A DNA stretch of 25,670 nucleotides from NCBI GenBank assembly GCA_037133395.1, contig JBAXOG010000065.1, forward strand, positions 1 to 25,670, read 5' to 3'. Numbering within the stretch: position 1 is the first letter of the stretch; each line of letters opens with the position of its first letter. The notes under the pieces were generated by a model, which saw only the letters and a list, made by a program, of their open reading frames with translations, did no database searches and was not told the DNA's origin. Below are positions 6,899-15,374 of this stretch, piece after piece. The DNA is from CAIZQW01 sp037133395. GTDB lineage: Bacteria > Verrucomicrobiota > Kiritimatiellia > RFP12 > UBA1067. The position numbers were made by a program, and so were the translations under genes.

Positions 6899-9028
6899 AT
6901 GAATAATCGAACAGAAGCGCTCAAGAAGATTGCTCAACTCGAAGTTCAGACACCCGCTAAAGCAGCACCCTTTGAACTCGATTTCTACGGAGAGGATGTT
7001 TTTACGACGAAGGTGATGCGTAAGTATCTTTCCAAGTCGACTGCCGAGAAGTTGCTCTCCACGCTCAATGACGGTACGCCGTTGGATCCTGCAATTGCCG
7101 GGGATGTGGCTCATGCCATGAAGACCTGGGCCTTGGAACGCGGTGTGACACATTTTACACATTGGTTTCAGCCGCTTACGGGAGGAACTGCAGAGAAGCA
7201 TGACGCCTTCCTTGAACCTACTGGGACGGGCGAAGCGATCATGGCCTTTTCAGGTAAAAATCTGATCGTGGGCGAGCCGGATGCCTCCAGCTTCCCCTCT
7301 GGCGGATTGCGCTCAACCTTTGAGGCGCGTGGCTACACAGCTTGGGATCCGACCAGTCCGGCCTTCATCAAACGTCATCCGAATGGAGCGACCCTGTGCA
7401 TACCGACGGCATTCTGCTCATATACGGGCGAGGCACTGGATAAAAAGACGCCGCTCCTGCGTTCCATCCAAGCGCTGAAGAAGTCGGTGACCCGGCTGAT
7501 GAATTGCTTTGATCTACCTAAGGCGCGCGTGATGGTGACGCTCGGTCCGGAACAGGAGTACTTCCTGATAGACAAGAGTTTCTATCTGAACCGTCCAGAC
7601 TTGGTACAGACGGGGCGCACGCTATTCGGTGCACCGCCGCCGAAACATCAGCAACTGGAAGACCACTATTTCGGTTCTATTCGGCCTCGAATCCTCGCCT
7701 TTATGAATGATGTCGAGACAGAGTTGTGGAAGCTGGGTATCCCGGCCAAGACGCGTCATAACGAAGTGGCTCCTGCTCAATTCGAACTAGCACCGATGTT
7801 CGAAGAACTCAATCTTGCAGTGGATCACAACATGGTTGTCATGGAAGTGTTGCGTCAGACGGCTGAACGGCATGGGCTTGTTTGCCTGTTGCACGAGAAG
7901 CCCTTTGCAGGCATCAACGGTTCGGGCAAACACAACAACTGGTCGGTTGCGTATGGCAAGCAGAACTTGCTCGAGCCAGGCGCGGATCCGCACCAGAACG
8001 CAATCTTCCTTACCGTGCTGAGTTCGATTATTCGCGGGGTGCATCTGCACAGCGATGTATTGCGCTCCAGCACTTCGTATGCAGGCAACGACCATCGATT
8101 GGGCGCGAACGAAGCACCACCGGCCATTGTGTCGATCTTCTTGGGCGACCAGCTTGCGGATGTCATTGCACAGATCGAAAAAGGAGGCGCAACTTCGAGT
8201 AAGCAAGCGGGCACGATGCGCATTGGAGTAGACGCTCTGCCTTCGCTCCCTCGGGATGCGACAGACCGTAATCGCACAAGCCCCTTTGCTTTTACGGGCA
8301 ACAAGTTCGAATTCCGTGCGCCGGGCTCTAGTCAGTCCTGCGCAGGGGTGAACGTGGTGCTTAACACGATCGTTGCAGAGTCCATGGATTATATGGCCGA
8401 GCAGATTGAGAAGTTTGGTAAGAATGATTTCAATGTGAAGTTGCAGAAGCTTTTGAAAAAGGTTATTGCAGAACACAAGGCCATTATTTTCAACGGCGAC
8501 AACTATAGCGCCAAGTGGGCTATCGAAGCAGAGCGTCGTGGTCTTCCAAATTTCAAGACAACGTTGGATGGCATCAAGCCCTTGATTAAAAAGGAGAATG
8601 TGGCGCTCTTCCAAAAGTATGGTGTCTTGAGTAAGGTTGAACTCGATTCACGGTATGAGATCTTTCTGGAGGACTATCATCGCAAGGTTCGTATTGAAGG
8701 GCAGATCGCCTTGGAAATTGCAAAGAGTGTGATTCTTCCAGTGGTTATCTCAGCCTTCGATAAGGCAGCACACGCGCTCAACCAGGTAAAATCTGGTCAA
8801 GTGAAAGCAGGAATGTCCTCCCTTCAGAGTTATGCTGAAACCGTGGGGGGGCAGCTTGATGCACTCCTCGAAGCTAGTGATGTGCTCGAGAAGGCTCTGG
8901 GTGTTGAACATGGAAAGATTATTGAGGCGACACGTGCCTTGCGTCAGGTCGTTGACAAGCTCGAAGGCATTATCGACGATGCAGCATGGCCGTTGCCCAA
9001 ATACCGCGAAATGTTGTTTATCTATTAG
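6899..9028 (+). CDS. glnN: Type III glutamine synthetase
   Basis: A 709-residue cytoplasmic enzyme that makes glutamine from glutamate, ammonia and ATP. The length is that of GSIII, not of the roughly 450-residue GSI. Visible family blocks: FTHWFQPLTG (86-95), GPEQEYFLI (216-224, metal-binding Glu), NEVAPAQFELAP (288-299), NGSGKHNNWS (340-349), GANEAPPAIVS (402-412) and FEFRAPGSS (470-478). The C-terminal helical extension is typical of GSIII. GSIII is common in Bacteroidetes, PVC bacteria and cyanobacteria. The ATG is preceded by AAGGAAT. A perfect sigma-54 promoter and paired upstream repeats indicate activation under nitrogen limitation. nadE starts 6 nt after the stop, so the two are cotranscribed. 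Confidence 0.97.
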   Translation: MNNRTEALKKIAQLEVQTPAKAAPFELDFYGEDVFTTKVMRKYLSKSTAEKLLSTLNDGTPLDPAIAGDVAHAMKTWALERGVTHFTHWFQPLTGGTAEKHDAFLEPTGTGEAIMAFSGKNLIVGEPDASSFPSGGLRSTFEARGYTAWDPTSPAFIKRHPNGATLCIPTAFCSYTGEALDKKTPLLRSIQALKKSVTRLMNCFDLPKARVMVTLGPEQEYFLIDKSFYLNRPDLVQTGRTLFGAPPPKHQQLEDHYFGSIRPRILAFMNDVETELWKLGIPAKTRHNEVAPAQFELAPMFEELNLAVDHNMVVMEVLRQTAERHGLVCLLHEKPFAGINGSGKHNNWSVAYGKQNLLEPGADPHQNAIFLTVLSSIIRGVHLHSDVLRSSTSYAGNDHRLGANEAPPAIVSIFLGDQLADVIAQIEKGGATSSKQAGTMRIGVDALPSLPRDATDRNRTSPFAFTGNKFEFRAPGSSQSCAGVNVVLNTIVAESMDYMAEQIEKFGKNDFNVKLQKLLKKVIAEHKAIIFNGDNYSAKWAIEAERRGLPNFKTTLDGIKPLIKKENVALFQKYGVLSKVELDSRYEIFLEDYHRKVRIEGQIALEIAKSVILPVVISAFDKAAHALNQVKSGQVKAGMSSLQSYAETVGGQLDALLEASDVLEKALGVEHGKIIEATRALRQVVDKLEGIIDDAAWPLPKYREMLFIY

Positions 9029-9034
9029 GAAACT

Positions 9035-9775
9035 ATGAGACGGAACTATCAGCAGGAAGCGCAGAAGCGTGTTGCGTATATCCGCGAGACCCTCAACAAT
9101 GCCGGAGCAGCCGGCGTTGTTTACGGGAATAGCGGTGGTAAGGACAGTGCGCTCGTGGGTATTCTCTGCAAGATGGCGTGCGCGAATACAGTGGGGCTTA
9201 TTATGCCGTGCGGTTCGCGTAGAAATTATAATGAGGACAAAACAGACGCGCAAGAGGTTGCGCGTCTGTTTGATATTTCAACGCGCATTGTTGACTTGAG
9301 TGAGCTCAAGAATCGCTACGTGGATATTTTAGGCTCGCAAACGGAACTGACCTCGCTGGCGATGAAAAATCTAGCGCCGCGTATCCGTATGATGACACTC
9401 TACGCGATTGCCGCGAGCGAGAATCGGCTGGTCGCAGGCACGGGTAATCGGAGTGAGTGCTACATGGGCTATTTCACCAAGTGGGGGGATGGCGCATGTG
9501 ACTTTAATCCGATCGCGGATTTGACGGTTACGGAGATTTATGAGTTTCTGCGCGATCTTGGCGCACCTGAGGCGATTCTGACCAAAGCACCTTCTGCCGG
9601 GTTGTTTGACGGTCAGACGGACGAGCAGGAGATGGGGATCACCTATCAGGCGATTGATGCGTTTTTGTTGGATGGCACGGTGACCGAACACGACATGGCC
9701 ATTCTTGATCGCTTCAATCGTGTGAGTGAGCATAAGCGGAGATTGCCCTCCCAGTATGGGAGTGATAAACTATAG
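9035..9775 (+). CDS. nadE: NH3-dependent NAD+ synthetase
   Basis: A 246-residue cytoplasmic enzyme for the last step of NAD synthesis: adenylation of deamido-NAD and its amidation. Motifs: GNSGGKDSAL (31-40, PP-loop), RIRMMTLYAIA (116-126), GTGNRSE (135-141), GYFTKWGDGACDFNPIADL (145-163) and PSAGLFDGQTDEQEMG (186-201). There is no glutaminase (nitrilase) domain, so it must use free ammonia, unlike the roughly 550-650-residue glutamine-dependent form. Placement 6 nt behind glnN puts an ammonia-consuming enzyme under the same sigma-54 control. The start follows a weak AGGAAACT site, and the near-abutting genes suggest coupled translation. It has a lysine (SGGKDS) where many relatives have a hydrophobic residue (SGGIDS). 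Confidence 0.93.
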   Translation: MRRNYQQEAQKRVAYIRETLNNAGAAGVVYGNSGGKDSALVGILCKMACANTVGLIMPCGSRRNYNEDKTDAQEVARLFDISTRIVDLSELKNRYVDILGSQTELTSLAMKNLAPRIRMMTLYAIAASENRLVAGTGNRSECYMGYFTKWGDGACDFNPIADLTVTEIYEFLRDLGAPEAILTKAPSAGLFDGQTDEQEMGITYQAIDAFLLDGTVTEHDMAILDRFNRVSEHKRRLPSQYGSDKL

Positions 9776-9805
9776 TTTTATCAATTCATAAAGGGAACTA
9801 TCATT

Positions 9806-10537
9806 ATGACGTTAGCTGATCAGTCTATTGTTACTGGAAATCTATTGTTTCGTTGGAGAGGTTTTATTCCTCTTTGTTTTATAGCTATTCTTGTCCCCGC
9901 GTTTCATGGTTTTCGGTATCCTCATAATTCCCGCACAGAGTATTTGGTGCTATGGAGTATCTGTGTTGGTATCTCCTTGATCGGGGTCGTTCTGCGGGCG
10001 TATACCGTCGGGTATGCTGCCAAAGGGACCTCCGGACGGAACACGAAGGAGGGTCAGATCGCCGAGACGCTCAATACGACTGGCATCTACTCAATTGTTC
10101 GTAATCCGCTCTATCTTGGAAATTTTATGATCATGCTGGGCCAAGTCTTGCTTCTGCGTTCCATGTGGTGTGTTTTGGTCTATGTTTTAAGCTTCTGGCT
10201 CTATTACGAGCGAATCATTATGGCAGAAGAGAGTTTCTTGAAGCAGAAATTTGGTGAAGCGTATGAGGCTTACACGCGTCTCACGCCAGCGTTCGTTCCG
10301 AAGCTGTCACTCTGGAAAAAAACAGTCTTGTCCTATTCCCTGAAGTTTATGATCCGGAAGGAATGTCATGGGTTGTTTGTGATGATGATCATTTTTTCTG
10401 TATTGGGAACGACCTGTGATGCCGTGGCCAACGGTTCTTTCGTGCTGGTTAATGTCTGGACATGGATAGCCGGTATCAGCACGATGGTGTATGTGTTAAT
10501 CAATCTTGTGACAAAGAAAATGCTGAACGATGTCTGA
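9806..10537 (+). CDS. Membrane methyltransferase, isoprenylcysteine carboxyl methyltransferase/PEMT family
   Basis: A 243-residue integral membrane protein with hydrophobic segments at about 20-35, 46-68, 103-135, 187-204 and 214-236. The family signature is clear: YSIVRNPLYLGN (95-106) and the MAEESFLKQKFGEAYEAYTRLTPAFVP block (139-165), which bind S-adenosylmethionine in ICMT and bacterial homologues. Bacterial members methylate phospholipids or unknown small substrates; the substrate here cannot be read from sequence. The two C-terminal membrane segments beyond the usual core are an addition I cannot assign. It starts 30 nt after nadE behind AAAGGGAACT and overlaps the PurF-like gene by 8 nt, so it is probably part of the glnN transcript. 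The functional link to nitrogen metabolism is unclear. Confidence 0.82.
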   Translation: MTLADQSIVTGNLLFRWRGFIPLCFIAILVPAFHGFRYPHNSRTEYLVLWSICVGISLIGVVLRAYTVGYAAKGTSGRNTKEGQIAETLNTTGIYSIVRNPLYLGNFMIMLGQVLLLRSMWCVLVYVLSFWLYYERIIMAEESFLKQKFGEAYEAYTRLTPAFVPKLSLWKKTVLSYSLKFMIRKECHGLFVMMIIFSVLGTTCDAVANGSFVLVNVWTWIAGISTMVYVLINLVTKKMLNDV

Positions 10538-12224
10538 TGAATTGAAACATGAATGCGGAGTCGCCTTGTTACGGCTTCGTCAGCCGTCAAATGCCTATCC
10601 TGAACACTACGGCTTGCAGCAGATGGCGTTGCTTCTGGAGAAGCAGCATAATCGTGGACAAGATGGCGCGGGGATCGCGGCGTTAAAGATTGATGCCTGT
10701 CCCGGTGAACCGTACTATCATATTGAAAAATCAGCCGACCGTAATCCGTTGGCGAATGTCTTGGAGCGCGTGTGGGAGAGACCTTTCTTGGGCGATGTGT
10801 TCCTCGGGCATCTGCGCTACGGCACGTTTGGCAATCAGTCAGTGGACGCCTGTCATCCTTTACTCAAATACAGTGTCTGTCGAAATCGGACTTTGCTTCT
10901 GGCCGGTAATTTTAACCTGACGAATAGTTCCGCTCTCTTTGATCACTTGACGCGCATGGGACATCACTTACCCAATCGTCAGGATACGACTATTCTGCTC
11001 CACCAGATCGGACACGAATTGGAAAAGGCGCTGGATGCTGGCAATCCGTTTGAATCTGATCTTTCCGTGCTTTTGTCCAGGGCTGCAATCGCGTGGGATG
11101 GGGGTTTCTTAATTTGCGGTATCTTGGGTGACGGTACCGCCTTTGCGCTTCGTGACCCGTCGGGTATTCGTCCTGGGTTTTACTATGTTGATGATGCGGT
11201 TGCCGTCGTTGCCTCCGAGCGCCCAGCTATTCAGACAGGCTTTAACGTGAAGAGTCATGATGTTAAGGAGATTCCTCCTGGATCATTGCTCCTGATCTCT
11301 CACGATGGAAAAACGGTGGAGGAACGGCCTTGCCTCATTCCACGTGAGACGCGACGCTGTGTCTTCGAACGAATTTATTTTTCACGCGGAAATGATTGCG
11401 ATATCCAGCAGGAACGTCGCCTGATGGGTAAGCATCTGGTGCCTCAAATCTTGGATGCGATTGACCAAGACTACGACAATACCTTTTTCTCCTACATTCC
11501 GAACACGGCGCAAATCAGCTTCCACGGGGTTCTGGATGAGTTACTACACAAGCGAAATTTCCGCTTCGGCCAGGTCGTCCTCAAGGATGCGAAGTTCCGG
11601 ACCTTTATCGCGGATGCAAACCGTCGCAAGGCTTTGGACATGCATATCTACGACATTGTCTATGGTCTCATCCGTCCGCAAAAAGATAACCTTGTCCTGT
11701 TGGATGACTCTATCGTGCGCGGGACAACACTTAAGAATCTGATTCTTAAAATTGTGGATCGTCTCGAACCCAAAAAGATTGTGATGGTCTCTGCCGCGCC
11801 CCCCATCTGTTATCCCGACTGCTATGGGATTGATATGGCCAGCATGGGTGAGTTAGTTGCCTTTCAAGCCGTTATTTCCTTATTAAGAAAAACAGGGCAG
11901 GAGTCGTTGTTGCACGAATGTGTTGGATGTGCCCGCGAAGACCTGCTCAAGCCAGACGCCGCTATGCGAAATCGTGTGGCTCCACTTTATGCAGCCTTCA
12001 CCTTTGATGAACTCTGTCATGAAATTGGCCTCCTCTTGACCCCAGAAGGATTGAAAGCTAAGGTCACAGTAGTTTTTCAGCGACTGGGGAACTTGCGCCT
12101 CTGCTGCCCTGATCATACAGGCGACTGGTATTTTTCCGGCAACTATCCCACCCCCGGTGGTAACCGCGTCGTCAACCGAGCACTTGTCAACTACTGTGAC
12201 AAAATCAATCAGCGCGCGTATTAA
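10530..12224 (+). CDS. purF: PurF-like amidophosphoribosyltransferase, long variant
   Basis: A 564-residue protein. An N-terminal class II glutaminase domain begins after an 8-residue propeptide at C9 (KHECGVALLRL), with HNRGQDGAGIA (40-50), FLGHLRYGTFG (91-101) and LLLAGNFNL (122-130). The phosphoribosyltransferase domain carries the PRPP loop LLDDSIVRGTT (390-400) and FERIYFSRG (279-287). Canonical PurF catalyses the first step of purine synthesis from PRPP and glutamine. This sequence is longer than typical PurF (about 460-510) and opens like the second PurF homologue I recall from Bacteroidetes, so it may be a paralogue with a different role. CxxC at 464-467 plus C427 and C431 could bind an Fe-S cluster (inference). 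The ATG lies in ATGTCTGA, overlapping the upstream gene by 8 nt. Confidence 0.8.
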   Translation: MSDELKHECGVALLRLRQPSNAYPEHYGLQQMALLLEKQHNRGQDGAGIAALKIDACPGEPYYHIEKSADRNPLANVLERVWERPFLGDVFLGHLRYGTFGNQSVDACHPLLKYSVCRNRTLLLAGNFNLTNSSALFDHLTRMGHHLPNRQDTTILLHQIGHELEKALDAGNPFESDLSVLLSRAAIAWDGGFLICGILGDGTAFALRDPSGIRPGFYYVDDAVAVVASERPAIQTGFNVKSHDVKEIPPGSLLLISHDGKTVEERPCLIPRETRRCVFERIYFSRGNDCDIQQERRLMGKHLVPQILDAIDQDYDNTFFSYIPNTAQISFHGVLDELLHKRNFRFGQVVLKDAKFRTFIADANRRKALDMHIYDIVYGLIRPQKDNLVLLDDSIVRGTTLKNLILKIVDRLEPKKIVMVSAAPPICYPDCYGIDMASMGELVAFQAVISLLRKTGQESLLHECVGCAREDLLKPDAAMRNRVAPLYAAFTFDELCHEIGLLLTPEGLKAKVTVVFQRLGNLRLCCPDHTGDWYFSGNYPTPGGNRVVNRALVNYCDKINQRAY

Positions 12225-12262
12225 AATTCGCAGCGCGCGTGAAGAAGTGTCTGTACGTTAGA

Positions 12263-12280
12263 ATCCGGCGGCTGCCGGAT
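12263..12280. terminator. Hairpin between convergent genes, possible bidirectional terminator
   Basis: Perfect 7-bp stem ATCCGGC (12263-12269) and GCCGGAT (12274-12280) with a 4-nt loop, in the 78-nt gap between the stops of the PurF-like and HzsA-related genes. A T-run follows only about 15 nt later on the plus strand, so efficiency is uncertain. Confidence 0.5.
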
Positions 12281-12302
12281 CGAATGGGGTATTGCTTTTT
12301 AT

Positions 12303-15300
12303 CTAATCTGGTTTCCAGCGGCCCGTGTCCTGCGAACGGACAGTGAGCCGCTCGGGGCGGAAGATGTAATCGGGCCATAGCGGGCAGTTAAGATCCACCC
12401 ATGTCTTCAAGGCACGCATCTCATTCGTACTCAGCTTAACGTCACAATGTTGTTTCTTATTTAGCGCCTCAAACAGCCGGCTGCGCAGCGTGCCGAACGT
12501 GAGCGGCTCAGCCTTGAAATGGCGCGCGCCGTAAGCCCAGTCGAAGTAATGGACCCAGCCGCCGGACACCAACGAGCGGTAGGACGCGGGAACGAGAGCC
12601 GCATCCAGATTACCGCGCAGGTCAAGTCGCTCCTTTTTTGAGCCGTCGTGGCAGGAGATGCATCGCTTATCCAGCACGGGTTGGACGACACGCTCGTATC
12701 CAAAGGGCTTCGAGCCCCACGGTGGCGGCTCAAGCGCGCGAACGGGCTGAACCAGCGCTTGGGTGGTCTGTTTCATCTGTGGCACCTGAAGGCGGTCGTC
12801 ATGGCAGCCCACGCAGCTGCGGCGCTCGCCCGGCTGGAGTTGGACCACACTGCGCATGCGCTGGATCTCGTTATAGTTCTTATCGAGCAACTGGAAGTAG
12901 AGCACTTTGCCAGCAGGGGCCGTAAAGTTCACAGAGCCGTCATCTGAAATGGGCGCCGTGCCGATCACGGCTTTGGCGACATAGCTCGGCCAGCCGCCGC
13001 GCTCGGTCACCGTAATGAGGCCGTTCGATCCAGAGACTGCGCTGCCCAGCCGGAACGCGTGGGCGCCCAGCGCGTTCTGCGTGCGCGTCACGATCTCATG
13101 TGCGGGCCCTTTGACTTTGTGGATTGGCGTCGCGTAGAAATCTGTGAAGGGAGGATGCGTGCTTCGGTATTCGCCGCACGCCAGTTTTTCGAGCATCGGC
13201 GGAACCTCGTGCGAAACCTGCAGGTACTTCGCGAGCCCGCGGGGAACGCTGCTCCCAAGCCCTTCGTAAACATCCTGTACGGTGAACTGGCCTAAGCCCT
13301 GCGCTGCCAGTTTTGCATCCGTCACGTCCTGTAGCACAGGCGGACGAACACGCTCGCGCAAGAGCGAAGGCTTCTTGCTGCTGATGGATGGGTCGAGGTA
13401 GAGGAGCTCGCGGTTGCCATAGCGGTCGATGACATAAAGTCCCCAGTGAGAACGCGGGCCTGGGCTGTGGCTGACGAGGAAGTGGTCGCGCGAGATAGGT
13501 TCGGGATAACGAAAGGTTTCTTGATGTGAGCGGCCCATCTGGTATTGCGGTCGGGTGTCGGGCGTGATGCTGGTAATGGCTCCAGTTTCATACAGTCCCT
13601 TTGACCGGTCGATTAGTGCAATTGGCCCCTGATGGTCGCCATGGGAAATCAGCGTGCAGACGAGCTCCTGGCTGTCTGGCACTTCACGCGCATGACCATA
13701 GCCATAAGGCGTGTCGTTGCCGAAAACAAGCTCTGGGTGGGTCCCGTCGGGGCGGATCGACCACAGCGTGTGCCCGAAGTCCGCACCCTTGTCCAAGTAT
13801 TCTGAGCGCGTCCATAAAATGCGGCCGTCGCGGGTCATGACGGGGTCCCACTCGCTGAGGTTGGCATGGGAAAGACGCTTGATGTCTGTGCCGTCGCGAG
13901 TCATGCGGAAAAGCACGTAAGCCTGCGGCTGCCAGCAGAGGAAGCGCGAGACACAGCGCGTGGAGATGAAGCCCAGCCCGCCGTCAGGAAGCGGTACAGG
14001 ATCGAAATCGTTAAAAGGTCCTTCAGTGAGCTTACGTGCCCCGCTGCCATCCGCGCGCATTGTCCATAGGTGCCAGTAGGTCTGCCACCCATCCACCTCG
14101 GGTTTTTCCGGCCGGTAGGCAAAAAAGAGGGTCTGTCCGTCAACGTCGGAAACAGGATGACGCACGATTCCATTTGAACCATCGAACAGCATTTCCACTG
14201 CTGCAGAGGCAGGGGCAAGGCGACCTTCCGCATCGCGAGGGACATACAACACATAGACACCGCCGCCGCTAACAAAGTGCGAATCCATGATGTCACTGTA
14301 GTTGTGCGAGGGCTCAAGCGGGTTCTGCTTGGCGAAGAGCACCCGTTCGACAGGCGCCAGCCGTGGATCGCGAAAGAAGAGCTGCCGCTTAGCGTAGCGC
14401 GCCGCGAGATAGAGTGCGTCGGAATTCCCTTCCGTCTTTGCGCGGGCGCGTAGCGCTACCAGTTCGCCTTTCTCTTTTGTGACCACCACACCCTGCGAGG
14501 CGAGGCGTACGATCATCTCCTCGAACTGAACGAGAACGCGTTCGACAGCCGCCAGCCGCGCGATGCGTCCCCAATACGGCGCACCACCAGGAACCGCTGG
14601 ACGATCTTTGAGCAAGGGCGAAAGTTCATCTGTTGCGTCCATCCGTCCCCACGTGTCGCGTTCACACCGGAAGGCATATTCTACAACACCCTTCCACGTC
14701 GGTTCGGTCAGTGCTGAAGCCGGCAGCGTTAAAAAGGAAGGCTTTTTATTGTTAGCGCATGAGGCTTTGGAGACCGTTGTCCATGACTTCCCATCCAGGG
14801 ACACCTTGATCTCAATATCCCGCGGAAGGCGGTCGGTCAATTTACCCGTGCGATCGCGGGAGAAGGCAACCCGCGTGATCATTGTCGCCTGTGGCAGTTC
14901 AATCTCCGCCCATTCCTCATTGGTTGTCGCGGGGATCCAGCTATGGTCGTTTCCGAACTTGCCGTCATTCAGATGCGCGATGGAATGAACCGCATACCCG
15001 GAAATCACGGAGGAGGCTCGTGCCACTGCGCCACGCGAGGCAAGCGCAAGGTTCTCTTGTCCGCCAGGCGCGAAGAGCTCCAATTCGTCCAGACACGCCG
15101 AGCTGCCGTGGGTGGTGCGAATCACCAGCCGGACAACCTTGGCTTGCTGCGATGGGAAGGTGATAGACGTGACAGAATTTGTACAGACGGGATCCGCCGT
15201 CACTGTTGCCATTAACGCCTTACGCGTTTCATCCTCGACACGCACGCGTGGCCCTGCGAGTGCGAAGTCCATCACAGCCAGCATCCCCAACGCCACCGCG

Positions 15301-15341
15301 ACCGACCACAACTTTTTTTCCATCCAGAGTCCTTCATTCAT
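12303..15341 (-). CDS. HzsA-related secreted protein with beta-propeller and two CxxCH haem motifs
   Basis: A 1012-residue exported protein. A signal peptide (about residues 7-29) is followed by a discoidin-like region (about 65-205: DELELFAPGG, DGKFGNDHSWIP, EWAEIELP), then propeller-type TolB/PD40 repeats (about 395-640: TMRADGSGARKLTEGPFNDFDPVPLPDG and similar). The C-terminal part holds CVGCH (843-847) and CISCH (894-898), the second within VVQPVLDKRCISCHDG as in planctomycete-type cytochrome domains. The order matches proteins annotated as HzsA-related in PVC genomes, usually linked to polysaccharide or sulfatase loci. No other hydrazine synthase subunit is present and I do not claim hydrazine chemistry. 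The start may be ATG 15323 (AAGGA upstream, better signal peptide) rather than 15341. It follows iclR by 33 nt and is clearly GC-richer than the plus-strand neighbours. Confidence 0.85.
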   Translation of the reverse strand: MNEGLWMEKKLWSVAVALGMLAVMDFALAGPRVRVEDETRKALMATVTADPVCTNSVTSITFPSQQAKVVRLVIRTTHGSSACLDELELFAPGGQENLALASRGAVARASSVISGYAVHSIAHLNDGKFGNDHSWIPATTNEEWAEIELPQATMITRVAFSRDRTGKLTDRLPRDIEIKVSLDGKSWTTVSKASCANNKKPSFLTLPASALTEPTWKGVVEYAFRCERDTWGRMDATDELSPLLKDRPAVPGGAPYWGRIARLAAVERVLVQFEEMIVRLASQGVVVTKEKGELVALRARAKTEGNSDALYLAARYAKRQLFFRDPRLAPVERVLFAKQNPLEPSHNYSDIMDSHFVSGGGVYVLYVPRDAEGRLAPASAAVEMLFDGSNGIVRHPVSDVDGQTLFFAYRPEKPEVDGWQTYWHLWTMRADGSGARKLTEGPFNDFDPVPLPDGGLGFISTRCVSRFLCWQPQAYVLFRMTRDGTDIKRLSHANLSEWDPVMTRDGRILWTRSEYLDKGADFGHTLWSIRPDGTHPELVFGNDTPYGYGHAREVPDSQELVCTLISHGDHQGPIALIDRSKGLYETGAITSITPDTRPQYQMGRSHQETFRYPEPISRDHFLVSHSPGPRSHWGLYVIDRYGNRELLYLDPSISSKKPSLLRERVRPPVLQDVTDAKLAAQGLGQFTVQDVYEGLGSSVPRGLAKYLQVSHEVPPMLEKLACGEYRSTHPPFTDFYATPIHKVKGPAHEIVTRTQNALGAHAFRLGSAVSGSNGLITVTERGGWPSYVAKAVIGTAPISDDGSVNFTAPAGKVLYFQLLDKNYNEIQRMRSVVQLQPGERRSCVGCHDDRLQVPQMKQTTQALVQPVRALEPPPWGSKPFGYERVVQPVLDKRCISCHDGSKKERLDLRGNLDAALVPASYRSLVSGGWVHYFDWAYGARHFKAEPLTFGTLRSRLFEALNKKQHCDVKLSTNEMRALKTWVDLNCPLWPDYIFRPERLTVRSQDTGRWKPD

Positions 15342-15374
15342 TTGAACATCCCCCCTTTGATATTGTTAACTGCT

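Noticed and set aside
7787..8614. Long open frame antisense to glnN
   Set aside because: It lacks a ribosome site and family motifs, and lies wholly inside a well-supported gene. It is a codon-bias shadow.
12303..15341. Reading the HzsA-related protein as evidence of anammox hydrazine synthesis
   Set aside because: No HzsB/HzsC or other anammox genes are present. HzsA-related proteins with this layout occur widely in PVC bacteria without that metabolism.
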